Source of the DNA: Apoda limacodes
Taxonomy: Eukaryota; Arthropoda; Insecta; Lepidoptera; Limacodidae
Direction of reading: 5' to 3'
DNA: 64,000 bases
NCBI GenBank assembly: GCA_946406115.1
Contig: OX291550.1
Coordinates: forward strand, 24,590,722 to 24,654,721
Shown here: piece after piece, positions 22,845 through 33,975 of the stretch
How the letters are laid out: the number at the start of each line of letters is the position of its first letter
How positions within the stretch are numbered: position 1 is the first letter of the stretch
The notes under the pieces: model-generated
Seen by the model: only the letters and a program-made list of their open reading frames with translations
Told to the model about the DNA's origin: nothing
Database searches by the model: none
Translations under genes and position numbers: made by a program

Positions 22845-23636
22845 GAAAATTAGGATAACACAACGGAGGATGTTTAGTTGTATCTGTGCTGGGCGTGATT
22901 GTGAGAACCAAAAATAAAATAAACCATATTTCTAATCTTTACTCAAAAGTAAACCTAAATAAGAGATTTATAGTCAATTATCAATTTACATTTTATTACA
23001 GTATGTATATAATATATGTCTCTAAATAAATCTTCATATTCGCCATTCGTTTGAAATCTATGTATTATTATGATGCGTTTTTCACAATCCATCGCGAAGG
23101 TCAAGTTCCCTTGGCACCCAACAATCCAACAGCGGTCCGGAATGTACCTACTACATGTTATTTCTATAATATTTTATAACTATCTTTTTCCACTATATAT
23201 ATCTGCTCCGAAATTAAAGTAAATCTAACTCACAAAATAGATAAAAAAAATTGCAACTCGCATTATTTTTTTCTAATAATGGACAAATATTCCAAGTCTT
23301 ACTCAATCCTAGCCACTACTGGGTAAATAAATTTGACAAGTCACCATTGACGTAGTTTTGCGGAAGGTCATTCAATTCAAGGTTTTCCTGTGTATTTTTT
23401 TGCCGATGGTACCAAGACGGAGACCGAGATAAATCATGTGTTGGTGCGATTAATATCAACCATTCGTTTTTATAAGTATCTTTGAACGCTATAACCTCAA
23501 TAATATTCCTATGTCATTGAGTTGAGTATTTATCATTTGCATTGATATTCAAATCTGGCTACTGTCCGTGACTTTAATAAAAAGGTTGCTAATCAAGTAT
23601 ATTTTCTATGCCATTTAGAGTTACTAAGATTTAATT
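22845..23636. other. Unique DNA, no gene seen
   Basis: AT-rich. No coding, RNA or clear repeat signal. Confidence 0.4.
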
Positions 23637-23638
23637 AG

Positions 23639-24046
23639 GAGTGTGTTCGTTTTGGGATAAGTAATCATTATTTTCTTTAATATTGTCACCGGTCGTCGGT
23701 TCGTTTAGCATTTGATAGATATCAAAAAAATGAAAATTTTAGTATCATTTCAACAAAATATCAAGAGTTTGTATACGATATTTTTGACACTTTTGCCACT
23801 AAAAATGAAACTTTAGATGTCTGGGGGTGGGGTTTCGGTGTTAGTCTGTCAAACTGTCTATACATATTTACAGTTTATGGTAGCGTGTGTTATTATCGTA
23901 GTATGTGCATGTCAACCGTTCGTTTTGAAACCAAATATGTTGTTAGTAACGTTTCAAAGCTACACGAACGGTAGGTGTCAGTGGCGTTATCAAAAGTGTG
24001 AAAAGTATCAAACATGGGGACTTTTAATCCCAAAACGAACACATTC
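23639..24046. mobile_element. MITE with GTGTGTTCGTTTTGGGAT inverted ends and TA flanks
   Basis: The left end 'ggagtgtgttcgttttggga' is repeated inverted at the right end ('atcccaaaacgaacacattc'), with TA on both outer sides. This suits a Tc1/mariner-type TA target. The element is about 408 bp. The 127-codon frame that starts inside it has no recognisable domain, so it is non-autonomous. Confidence 0.65.
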
Positions 24047-24571
24047 TAGATCAGGAGCAGGTCAGGCCATATTATTTTATGAGCTTTTATTGTTATTTAC
24101 CGCAATATATATGGAAACAAATATTGTGGGAGGTGTACACTGTACACGTTACGTGCAATTCATAAAAGCATTCACAGGAAGCCGCCACACGATCCTATAA
24201 ATGAAGACTGACGACACAGACGTGTGTGGCTTGCCTAATGTCTCTAGGCGGAAAAGTATGTAGGTAAGTAAGTACCTATTCGTAGATACCATAAGATGTA
24301 TGCCTGTATTAGTTATAGAGTAAAGTTTGTGCGATTTGTTCATATCTATTCTGTGTTATTGTGTTAGTTTACCTTCGAAATCATGGCCACAAGAAGTAGA
24401 GGTTATATCGGTGTAATCGTCAATCATCGAGGGGCTTTAATACCTCAAGTTTTAATACGATATCACAAAATATGGGCGCCATTTGTAGTTCAATTGTGTA
24501 GGTACAAAAATATTTTGCTATACGTCGAATATCACTAAAGTGCCGCAATAGCGCGGTAGTTAGGTTAGGTA

Positions 24572-25140
24572 TGGCACCGGGGTCTTCTATCGAAGTTGCC
24601 ATCTTACGTAGTACCCGAGGGTTTGTGCAAATGGGTGGCTAGCTTTTTGTCCGGCAGGCGCATACGAGGCGTAGTTGACGGTAGTTGCTCGGATAGGATG
24701 GACATTAATGCTGGTGTCCTGCAAGGGTCTGTGCTGTCTCCTACGATGTTTCTACTGCATATCAATGACATGTTGGACATCAACAACATGCATTGCTATG
24801 CAGATGACAGTACTGGAGACGCTTATTACACGGGCCGTGGAAACATCCCTCGTTCCGTTGTGGAGAAAAAGCGTGGAGAACTTGTGTCTCAAATCGAGAT
24901 CACTCTCCAAGGTCTCTGACTGGGGACGAGAAAACTTGGTCCGATTCAACCCTACAAAGACACAAGTCTGCCGATCACCGCTAAGAAAAAACCCCATTCA
25001 CCGTGGTCCCACAATTCCAGAACACTCTCCTCTCCATCTCCAAGAGCATTGAGATGGTGTTGACATCTCCAGTGATGTACAGTTCCGAGACCATTTGCAA
25101 GACAAGGTGAAGCTGGCGTCCAAAAACCTTAGTGTACTCA
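24572..25140 (+). pseudogene. LINE-A copy 2: reverse-transcriptase core fragment
   Basis: Encodes the central RT of LINE-A: 'PEGLCKWVASFLSGRRIRGV', 'INAGVLQGSVLSPTMFLLHI' (the usual GVPQGS box, with Pro replaced by Leu) and 'MHCYADDST' with the catalytic YADD at about 24797. Frameshifts after about 24915 move the rest into another frame ('SKVSDWGRENLVRFNPTKTQ' at about 24905-24965). It ends abruptly near 25140, before the LINE 3' half and tail. It is truncated at both ends, so either a later deletion removed the 3' part or sequence was replaced. It overlaps copy 1 over the YADD-to-'GVLN' part, which allows comparison. Confidence 0.8.
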
Positions 25141-26245
25141 ATACATCAATATTTGGTTTTATGAGATTCTGCTCAGCCTTATTTTTTTTTTGGTATTGCT
25201 TTGAATTTGCCATATAGGTACAAGAAATTTGGGCAAGGTGGCAAAAATGGCTTATCAAAATCTTATGAAAACAAAAACGCCGAGCTCTTTATTTTTGTTC
25301 CTAATTTTATAATTCAAAATATAAAGTGAAACTTAAGAAACTTTGAAGATTACAGCACAGTTTATTTTGTATGAAAATAATATTAAACTGCGTTTTACCC
25401 GGGAGCGTTTTTTTCGTTGGCCTTGTTGTTGCTTGACTATAATAGTGATTGAAAAAACTTTGTATAAGCAGTTTCGTTGTCGATATTATCGGCCAGTAAA
25501 AAAGCCTCAAAAGTTAATCGTAAGTATCTATAGTACCTAGAGGAATAGTTGCAGAAGAATTTCTTTCTGTGGTTATTTCTAGTAAAATCGCAAAAAAATT
25601 GCTGTAATGAATTATTTCTGGACACACCCACCTTCAAGGAGGAAAAAACACTTAGTTCAGAGTTTTATCTGCTTTTGGGGTTAATTTTATACTAACGTTT
25701 AATTTGCATTTTAAAGTTGTTGTAATTTTATTGTAGGTTTTTTTTTATTTGGTACATGAATAGTTCACACTTATAAAAACGATACCAAATTGGGGAAAAT
25801 ATCACAAACAAAAATTTACTTGAATACTTGAACAACTAAACACAGTAGATTGTCTAAATAATTAAGGAAATAGTATAGTAGAATAGTAGATAGTTGTTGT
25901 AAGACAAAAGTCATTAAGCTGATAAGGAACAACAAAGTGCAATAAACAAAACAAAAATGACTTTTTTACATAAATAAATAGAGTTTTATCTTAATTGTTG
26001 GTCACATAATATTCATAATTTTTTTCTACATACAGTAATTGACTTTTAGTTTTTTTTTTGAACGTGTGCATTATTATCTAGAGATAGGTAATAGAAAATC
26101 AATGAAGTTAACTTGTTGATAAATAAACAAATTCGACTCATCATTCTCAAATATACTTATATTGTTGTATGTACCTACAACAAAAATAAACATTGACTAA
26201 TACTTAAATAAGATTTTGATTAAAAAATTTTAAAATGAACAACAT
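25141..26245. other. AT-rich DNA, no gene seen
   Basis: Several overlapping 60-86 codon frames on both strands have no recognisable domain. No repeat ends were recognised. Confidence 0.4.
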
Positions 26246-26249
26246 ATTT

Positions 26250-26610
26250 TATCCGACTTCAAAAAAGGAGGAGGTCCTCAATTAAGATGTTTATATTTCT
26301 TTTATGTATATTCGTCATATACATAAAGACTTCTTTTTTTTATTCAAAAAAGTGTAAGTACTTCCAAATTAAAACTTAAAATTTTTGCTGCACAGTAGTA
26401 ATTAGTGTTGATTTGGAACTGGTGAAACGCCTTTCATGTTGATGATTGTATAAAATTTTGTTACGAATATGGATGTTTTTGGTGTACGAAAAAATCTCTC
26501 AAAAGTAGAAAATATTTTTTTTTTTAAAAACACAACCGGCTTCAAAAAGATGCACTAAAAAGGTAAAAAATATTACTTATTTCCAAAAAATCTGTAATGA
26601 ACTATAGTTA
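26250..26610 (+). repeat. 'ccgacttc' family element
   Basis: Left end 'ccgacttcaaaaaaggagga' (26252), internal 'ggaactggtgaaacgccttt' with 'gatgattgtataaaatttt' (as at 5076-5112), right end 'accggcttcaaaaagatgca' (26534) and 'ccaaaaaatctgtaatgaac'. Same orientation and structure as the 4530-5285 copy but shorter. Non-coding. Confidence 0.65.
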
Positions 26611-27011
26611 CAAATTGAATTGCGTTTATAAACAAAATGTTAAAAAGTATAAAATTATATTTTTTTTTCAATTACTTTCACAAATATCAAATAAGGACGT
26701 GTGCTTGCAGAAATTAAAAGCTCAATCATAAAAAAGACATTTTTTTGTAGAAATTTGAAAATGACGTTTCCATATCAAAAGATTCCAAGAATCATAAAAA
26801 ATAATGTTTCAAAAATATTTTTTTATACTTACCACGAAGTTTATATACAAATTGTATTTTAATCATTTTTTTTTTTAATATTTGAATTATAATTTAATAC
26901 AAAAAAAAATAAGAAATTACAAAGTTGTCTGATAAAATAAACAAAAAAACATATTTAAACCTATATGCAAGCAACAAACACTGTCATTTGTGTTTAATTT
27001 TCAGTACCTAT
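26611..27011. other. AT-rich DNA, no gene seen
   Basis: Dominated by A and T runs. Nothing recognised. Confidence 0.4.
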
Positions 27012-27556
27012 AGGGAGCGAGTGGCTTGTTGTAACAGGGGTAAGTAGTAACAGGCTCTTTTCACTAGGATCTTCAACGCTACTAATATGTAGGATGTGTT
27101 ACAGGAGACATTATATCTTTTATTTGTATTAATTGTAGCTCAGATGAAGACTGAATTTAATTATAATGAAACCCACCAAATGTTGATTCTTACATAAGTA
27201 AAATGCTTTGTTAGATAGCTATTAACAAGAGATAATTACGAAGCATACCTTAGATATAAATAATTTAATTACTTACTGTGATTTAGAAGTGCCATTATGA
27301 TTATAAGTAGTGTTTAACTAAATAAAACTGTTAATTTCTTAATTTTTAAGTGTTGATTACTAAAAAAGGGTATTGGAGTTGATTTTTGATAAAAATTACA
27401 TAATACTTACTTTAGAAAGATGTCAATTTTGTTAAAAATAAACAAAGAATAAATGATTAGAGGTATTATTGTCGTTTTTTTTTGTCGTTACTACTTGCCC
27501 CGATAGACGTTACAACTTGCTTGTGAAAACTGTTACAACAAGCCCCTCGCTCCCCT
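27012..27556. mobile_element. Non-coding TIR element (about 545 bp)
   Basis: The left end 'agggagcgagtggcttgttg' is matched inversely by the right end (reverse complement 'aggggagcgaggggcttgtt'). Both continue into 'gtaacag' and a 'caagtagtaac'-like word ('taagtagtaaca' on the left, 'caagtagtaacg' on the right in inverse). The interior is AT-rich without a transposase. A possible related scrap is at 41960-42010 ('ctatagggaaattgtaactc'). Confidence 0.65.
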
Positions 27557-28838
27557 TATTTACATAAAACACATGTCATGAGAAAGAAAACCGTGCTCCA
27601 AGAAAGGCCCGGGGCATATTTGGGAAACATGCAATGGCATAGGAAACTCTACCTGAGTTTATTATAATCTCGTTAAAACACTAGAAAAAAGAAAACCTTT
27701 AATTCGATTATAAATATCTGCTCATTCAAGAATTTAAAAAAAAATATAGTATTTTTATTTTCTTATCTTATTTGAACACAACCACTTTGAACTCATGACG
27801 TCCTTGTATAACAATTATCTTACAAATACACAAAACTTCCTAGAACTAAGAAATATCTATATAATAAAATACATACCAACATAGAAATTATCTTTCTTTT
27901 TTAAGACTTCGTTTAAGAAAATTTATCACAAGGGCCATATCTATGACTGTTGGTATATGCTGATATGCAATATAAATGGACTAGTTAGTCCTAGCTCGAG
28001 GTAATTCTTTTGACTACATCTTTACTACGAAAATATTTATTTATCTTATTTGTATTTATCTAGTTTAAACAAGGAAATTTACTATTTCTCACAAAATATT
28101 TATCGTCAGTGAATAAAAATCGAAATTTGAAATTATTTGAACAACTGAAACTATTTATTTTTAAAGGGGGCTATGATATAAATCGAGCTATCTTCGGTCA
28201 CACTAACTTACCATATACCAACAGCAATGCTGAACAAAAAAAAAATTAGCTTTTGGCAACAGAGTTCGCATTTAGCTTTAGACGCACCTTAATATCTTAC
28301 CTACTACCTACTATTTAGTACCTTTAGGCACCTACTTAGAGGAAAGTGCCTAATTTCGGACACTTTTTGTTGAAACAGTCTATCATTTAAGCTACTCACA
28401 TTAGGATTTTCATGTTAATATCTACATTTACTATGTATTACTAATTATATTAATTTACTGTAATAAAAAATTACAACTAAAGTAAAATTAAGGTTTTTCA
28501 TTAAAAAAGTTATGCCTCATATCTCCAAAATTTGGAAACTGACACTATAAAAAGGAGTGTAAAAGTATTTCTTTTTCGAATACTTAAGTAAGTATATAAT
28601 TTATTTCAGCACGCGTGTAACGAAAGTGCCTTATTTTAGCTGCCAGCAATTAAATCATTTTTCTTTTATTTACTTACTTACGAAACATACCCATCACAAA
28701 ATCCTTAGAAAATCTAAAACACCTAAGAAAATTCAGAAATGTTAAAAGCAAATCCTGCAAAAGACTCATTACAAAGCGTTCTAATTAAAACATAATTAAA
28801 TTCGCAAGAGAAAAAGACACTGTGACATTAACTCGATG
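27557..28838. other. AT-rich DNA, no gene seen
   Basis: Contains the imperfect inverted words 'actgttggtatatgctgat' (27948) and 'accatataccaacagcaatg' (28210) and some 'gaaagtgcct' words, possibly old MITE remains. No coding signal. Confidence 0.35.
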
Positions 28839-28840
28839 CT

Positions 28841-29110
28841 AATAAGATCGTCAAACAATTAAGAGCGGGTGATCTGGCGAGTGAGAGAGACAGACTCTCC
28901 TCCCCTCTCACTCCCCCATACCACACTCTATTTAACTTTTAATTTATACTCATTCCTTTATATCTTTTATTGCTTCGCCCATCGCGTCTCCTAATACGCC
29001 TCAGGTGCTCCTCACACTAATTAAATTCATGCAACACTAAGCTTTCCAAACACCCCCCTATCAAGCTCCACCTGCTTCCCCCCCTTAACCGAGTCTACCA
29101 ATGACGAGGT
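28841..29110. other. Partner segment of 19978-20110, followed by C/T-rich unique DNA
   Basis: 'aataagatcgtcaa' (28841), 'agagcgggtg' (28862) and 'actctatttaactttt' (28924) repeat the three blocks of 19978-20110 in order. The block 1 to block 3 spacing is 83 bp here and 71 bp there. Downstream the DNA is pyrimidine-rich and GC-richer ('ctccacctgcttcccccccc') and matches no other repeat in the window. No ORF. Confidence 0.4.
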
Positions 29111-30340
29111 GCAGTGGTGTATCTACAATCGGGGGGTGGGGCATAAAGTACAGTCAGTGTGAGATTTCTGATAGAGCTGTCAAGTCGCGTCCAAGCGCTC
29201 GTTACGCTCGCTTGACATGTTTATTATTATTTATGTCAATTAGGTTATTACTTTTTTGTTTAATGGAATAAGGAATTGGTTATGAAATTGATTGCCTTTC
29301 GGTCGCTTTATGATTCATCACTGTCAAAAATATAATCCGAAAAGTGTTAATTTCGTATGATTGATTGTTTGTAGGTACGTCATTAGAGCGATTGGGTTGC
29401 GACTCGGTTGCTTTAATCTAGTTTTATGCAATCGGTCTATTGTAATGACTATCTCATGTATTCTTTCTGGATGATGAGATGGTGATTACCCATCACATGT
29501 CTTCATTATGATGATGGGTGAAATCTAAAATTATTATATCTTTATTATTCGTCTTTGTAATGTTATTTACCTGACTTATTTATCATGTATCTACTTATAT
29601 TACACGAGGTAGGTAAAATAGGAATTGAAGGTTTGTAGATACGGTTAATACGTATATAATTTAAAAAATAATGATATAATAGAGATACTGTTGGCTACCT
29701 TTAGGCACCAGTTTTTGAAGTACCTATCCGTCTACATAGAAATTTTACATTAATGATAATAACTTATCTATATGTAAATATTTTTTTTTCTGAATTGACC
29801 AATTGTTGGAAATTCGACTTATAAATTATAGTTATTAAATATAAGATATATATTTTATGTCAATAAAATATTTTATCTAGATTTTTTACGTGTTCAGTTT
29901 ATTTTTTTATTAAATTTATATTAATGCCATTTACAATATAATCTAAAATTTTGTGGTATATTTCTAAATATTTTACTGTGATATAATTTCTAACTGATCT
30001 CTCTCTCTATATTTCTTTACTTAGCGATGCGCGCCATGCGGTTAAAACAGATTATGACAGCCACGCTGTACTGACTTTACGAACAACCGACGATTCTATA
30101 AATTTTAAAGAAATGCTAGCTTTTCTATAATGTACTGTATTTCTATTCATTTAGAGACGTTTTTATTTTAAAAGGTTTTGTCGTTTGCGATGTTACTTAT
30201 TCAATTCATGACGGGGCTTATTTTACATAGCTCCACTCCGTATTGATCTTTATTGTAGGTGCATTTGGTTGAATATGGCTTAAAATATTACGTCACTGTA
30301 TCGTTGGAGGAATAAATCTATAATACGAAAGGGCGTGTAT
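29111..30340. other. AT-rich DNA upstream of the candidate exon
   Basis: 'aagcgctcgttacgctcgct' at 29196 is typical of lepidopteran transposon remains. Otherwise unique A/T-rich sequence with no gene. Confidence 0.35.
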
Positions 30341-30410
30341 TTATTTGTTCGTAGGAGGGGGTAAGGGGGCTAGGGCTCCGCCCCACACCGGGCGCGCCAT
30401 CTCAGTGCAT
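30340..30410 (+). promoter_or_regulatory. GC-rich tract with a TCAGT initiator-like motif
   Basis: A strikingly G/C-rich run ('ggctccgccccacaccgggc') is followed by 'ctcagtgcat', in which TCAGT (30402-30406) matches the arthropod initiator. It lies about 320 bp upstream of the candidate start codon at 30724, so it could be the promoter of that gene. No TATA box or clear downstream promoter element is present, so this rests on one short motif. Confidence 0.25.
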
Positions 30411-30723
30411 GGCCTGACAAGCCGTGTGAGCACACTTATTTGGGATACCGGTTCATATAGTGCGTCAATATGAGTGTAAAATGAATAACCGGCCGACGGA
30501 CTAAGTGTTATTATTTCATTAATTAAAGTAAAAAAATCGTGACTTCATGTGATTTAAAAAATTATCCTGTGACTTGCAAACGACACATATTTTTTTTTAG
30601 TGAAGTTAAAATGACAGTTAAGAATGCAAATCGTATGTACAATCGGTGAACGCTTTAGGGTTGTGCGCGTTGTCGATAGTCAAAATATCGAGCAGGGGTT
30701 TCGGTGGTGTCGCCGGCAGCGGC

Positions 30724-30937
30724 ATGGTGCTAGAGGGCGGGTTGCCGGCGCCGCTGCAACTGTACGCGGCGGCCGCAGCTCAGCTTGCCCCGCGACCAGC
30801 ATGGCCACCTTTTCTTCCATTTTTTGGAGTACCACCACCGTTTTTAACAAGGCCTAGGCTTCCTCATCCGATGCCTACAAGAGCACCCCACGGTCCACCC
30901 AGTGAAGATTCTAATGAGGATGGTGGAAGTAGTAAAG
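30724..30937 (+). CDS. Candidate first coding exon of a transcription-factor-like gene (partial)
   Basis: I do not recognise the gene. The exon would encode 71 residues: an Ala run at 15-19 ('LQLYAAAAAQLAP'), a Pro/aromatic stretch at 23-40 ('PRPAWPPFLPFFGVPPPF'), basic-proline 'LTRPRLP' at 41-47 and an acidic/Ser patch at 60-71 ('SEDSNEDGGSSK'). It ends at 30937 in a good splice donor (AAAG/GTATGG), phase 1. Such low-complexity N-terminal parts, ending in an acidic Ser-rich linker at a splice site, are common in homeobox and other developmental transcription factors. Start choice: ATG at 30724 has G at -3 and +4. The frame is open back to 30622, so an upstream exon joined at an acceptor is possible (for example the T-run acceptor at 30591-30600, though the frame has a TAA at 30619). 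Out-of-frame ATGs at 30611 and 30624 lie upstream. GC content and CpG density contrast sharply with the surroundings. No DNA-binding domain is in the window, so the next exon must lie beyond it or have been missed. Confidence 0.5.
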
Positions 30938-31164
30938 GTATGGATTTAAAATGTTACGTTTTTTACCATGGGGATACTGATAACCTACAAGAAAAATAAT
31001 AAATAAGATAGTTACGACATTTAAAGATGATAAACCTGATAGGCAGGTATTTTATTTAAGTTAGCAAATAGGTCAAAGAACTACTTATCTTCCGGTAGTA
31101 GGTAGTACCTAACAAAAGAGTAATGATTTAATCCTTGCAGGATAACTTTATAAGACTAATATTC

Positions 31165-31405
31165 TTCCTCGCAGCCTAGTTAGTAGTGTGGCCAGCTGCT
31201 GTGTAAAGGATGTGGGATGATTCCCGCGTTGGACAAACATTTATCTAAAAAATATTTGTATTTGTCTTGAGTCTCGAAGTATTTAAGTATGATATGTACA
31301 TGTATTTATATCCGTTGTTTGGTATCCATAACACAAGCTTTGCTAACTTTGGGGCCAGGCGGCGTTGTGTATTTGTCCAAAAATATTTATTACTAATAAA
31401 AATTT
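31165..31405 (+). mobile_element. tRNA-derived SINE-like element, plus copy
   Basis: The head 'tcgcagcctagttagtagtg' leads to 'gatgtgggatgattcccgcg', a B-box-like pol III promoter word, and 'ttggacaaacattt'. The body has 'gtcttgagtctcgaag' and 'tatccataacacaagctttg'. The end is 'gcggcgttgtgtatttgtcc' plus an (att)-rich tail. The copy at 37341-37602 repeats all these parts in the opposite orientation. It lies in what would be the first intron of the candidate gene. Confidence 0.65.
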
Positions 31406-31459
31406 ATAATTTAATATTATTATTTATTATATTCCAGGTGTTATATAAGGTAAATTGAC

Positions 31460-33970
31460 ACCTGGCTTAATGTCACCCTATATAAGGACTGTTTAGATTA
31501 GCATAGGTAGTATTATATTGATCTAAACACATTCTTATATATCTACCTACACCTACCTACTGCAATAATTTTCATTCGGCCCTGTGATATATAAAGATAT
31601 ATGATTTTAGGTATAAAGGGGATAGAGCAATGAAGTACAAGTAGGTTATTACATTGAACCTATGAGTACCTAGTAGGTTCTTAAAAGACCTGCTGGTGCT
31701 ATTTGCTTTAATGTGAAACTAAAGCAATCAAGGTGCTATTTATTTAGCCTGCAAGTAATATAAGAATGGTTTTAAATATCTTTAAATTAAAACTGTGTAA
31801 CATAAATACCTATTAACATTTAAATTTAGTAAAGAGGGCTTTTGAATAACATATATAATGTTTTGTGTATTTCAAGGTCCTGTCTAACCTATTCATTTTG
31901 TCCCTATCTCTTCGTTTAAACAATAATATTAAATCATTACATAGCCTAAGAAATTTTATAAGTAGGTTATTGCTTTACCATGTAGACAGTTGTTAATGCA
32001 CCGTCAAAAATGCTTGAAATGAACATTATGCTACATTGTGGGAACTTTACTATACCTATTAGTATACCTTCTTTATCTTAGGTCAATATTTTAACTCAAA
32101 GTAGAGAGAAAATTATATTTTCAACAAACCTTTACCTAGACATATTAAATTGAGCTCATCTTATGAAGATGGTAGACCTGCCTTATATTTATTACATTAC
32201 AATTATTAAGTCATGTTACCATAACAAACCATACCCGAAATAAATAAATTTTATCGAAATATTTGGCTTAAAAAACTTGTTTGGTAACGCAGTGCACATT
32301 ATTTTTGAGGGGTCATGGGGACTGGTAACGCAGTGGTAATTTGAGTACCAAATGAGTTTTTTTTGTGATAAAAACCTAGGAGGGTGGGGAAATTCATAAT
32401 AATCATTGCGGCCCGGTTGAAAACTAGCGTAAAACTACTAGAGAAATATTTCGAGGCACCTGCAATTTTGTAAAAGTGTTTATAAATTTTCATTTTTATT
32501 TAAGGCACTAAAAAGTATATTGGCCCTTAAATATTTTTAACAATAATCTAAATTGAGAACCAATTTCGACTTTACGTACAAATTCTTAATTAAATATCTG
32601 GTCCAATTCATCTTAGATAAATATTATTAATGGGCATGATTTAAAGGATTTTTTGCAAGTTCTTAAGTTAGCATCGCTTATTTAATAAAATTGCAATCGA
32701 TTACATTATTAATTATGTGTATTTAATCAACTTGAACGGAGTCACAAACAAGTTTTTATTTAAAGTTAATTTTTTACTGATTGACGTAAGCTAAGACTCT
32801 AATGTAGTTACCTAAGCCATCTTTCACTATAATAAGTTAAATAATTAGATTGTTTAGTTACTAATCAAATTAATAAAAAATCATAAATAAATATGATTTC
32901 AAATAGTTTTCGGCGTAGGTACAAATATTGAGACTGTGGCATATCCTAGCAATAACGTGCCGTTGCGACCAGTGTACACAGACGTACAGCACTATTGAAG
33001 CATACAAAGAGACACAGTTCCATATATATAATGAAATAAGAATCAACAGAATATCACTCTTTTTTAAACGATTTGAGTTAAAGCCTAAAAATAGTGTTCG
33101 ATTGCGATGCGAAACACTATTTTCTGAATCTGTAATAAGTTTAACATTAAAAAATAATTAAAATTAACTTAATTGTAATTACAACGCAGAGTATTCCAAA
33201 AAAGTCATCGATGGTGCTAATTTTTTCTATAAAATTGATACTACTTATTAAAATATACGTAATTAATATAAGATCTTTAATATCGTTCGGAATTTATTAT
33301 AAACAAGTAGGTAGTCATACTATAAATACCCTTTCTTACACATAAGTGCAGTTTTGCAATATTTTAGAAATAATTTGATGGATGTTACCACATAGGTATC
33401 GATATTTTTGTGAAGGCTTCACAAAAATACAATATGAAATCCAATTTTTATATGCAAATTTCTTTTTTTAATGATACACATAATATATGAAGTTAAAACT
33501 TTGGTTTAGTTTTGGTTTTCAGCAGACGTGCAAATTTTTATTATTCTGATGGATATGATTTTTAAGCAACGGTACAAATTTATATTAAAATTAGTTTTTC
33601 ACGTATTAAATTTACAAATGTGCCTTTTAAATATGTCAAGCAAGGCTGGCAAATTAAATTTAGCTTAATATTAATTTGAAGTGACTTTAAAATATTAATT
33701 AAAAAAGTGGTTGCATTAGACACGGTTTTAAGAACAAATTGTTTTTACTTTTATTTTACTTATTTTTAATATCTTTCGAAGGCTATAAAGTATCGCAATA
33801 CCAAAATAAAATTGATAGTTCCTTTTTTATTGTATTTTTACATTTAATTCACAAGCAGTCAATAACAATGTGTATTTGTTTAAGACATAGAAAAATGCAA
33901 TAATCTTTTTCCCACCGTATGAGAACATAAGTGCCTAGTAAAATATTTCACAATAGGTACATAAAGTTTG
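31460..33970. other. AT-rich DNA, no gene seen
   Basis: About 2.5 kb without a repeat, RNA gene or coding segment that I can support. The 60-77 codon frames in it are low-complexity. Confidence 0.4.
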
Positions 33971-33975
33971 GATAC

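Noticed and set aside
23817..24200. A 127-codon plus frame with hydrophobic stretches
   Set aside because: It overlaps the right half of the MITE at 23639-24046 and runs through its terminal repeat, with no recognisable domain. I consider it chance.
30624..30857. A 77-codon frame overlapping the candidate exon in another frame
   Set aside because: Its product is Arg/Gly-rich, as expected from reading GC-rich DNA out of frame, and the alternative frame ends in a good donor with a more protein-like sequence.
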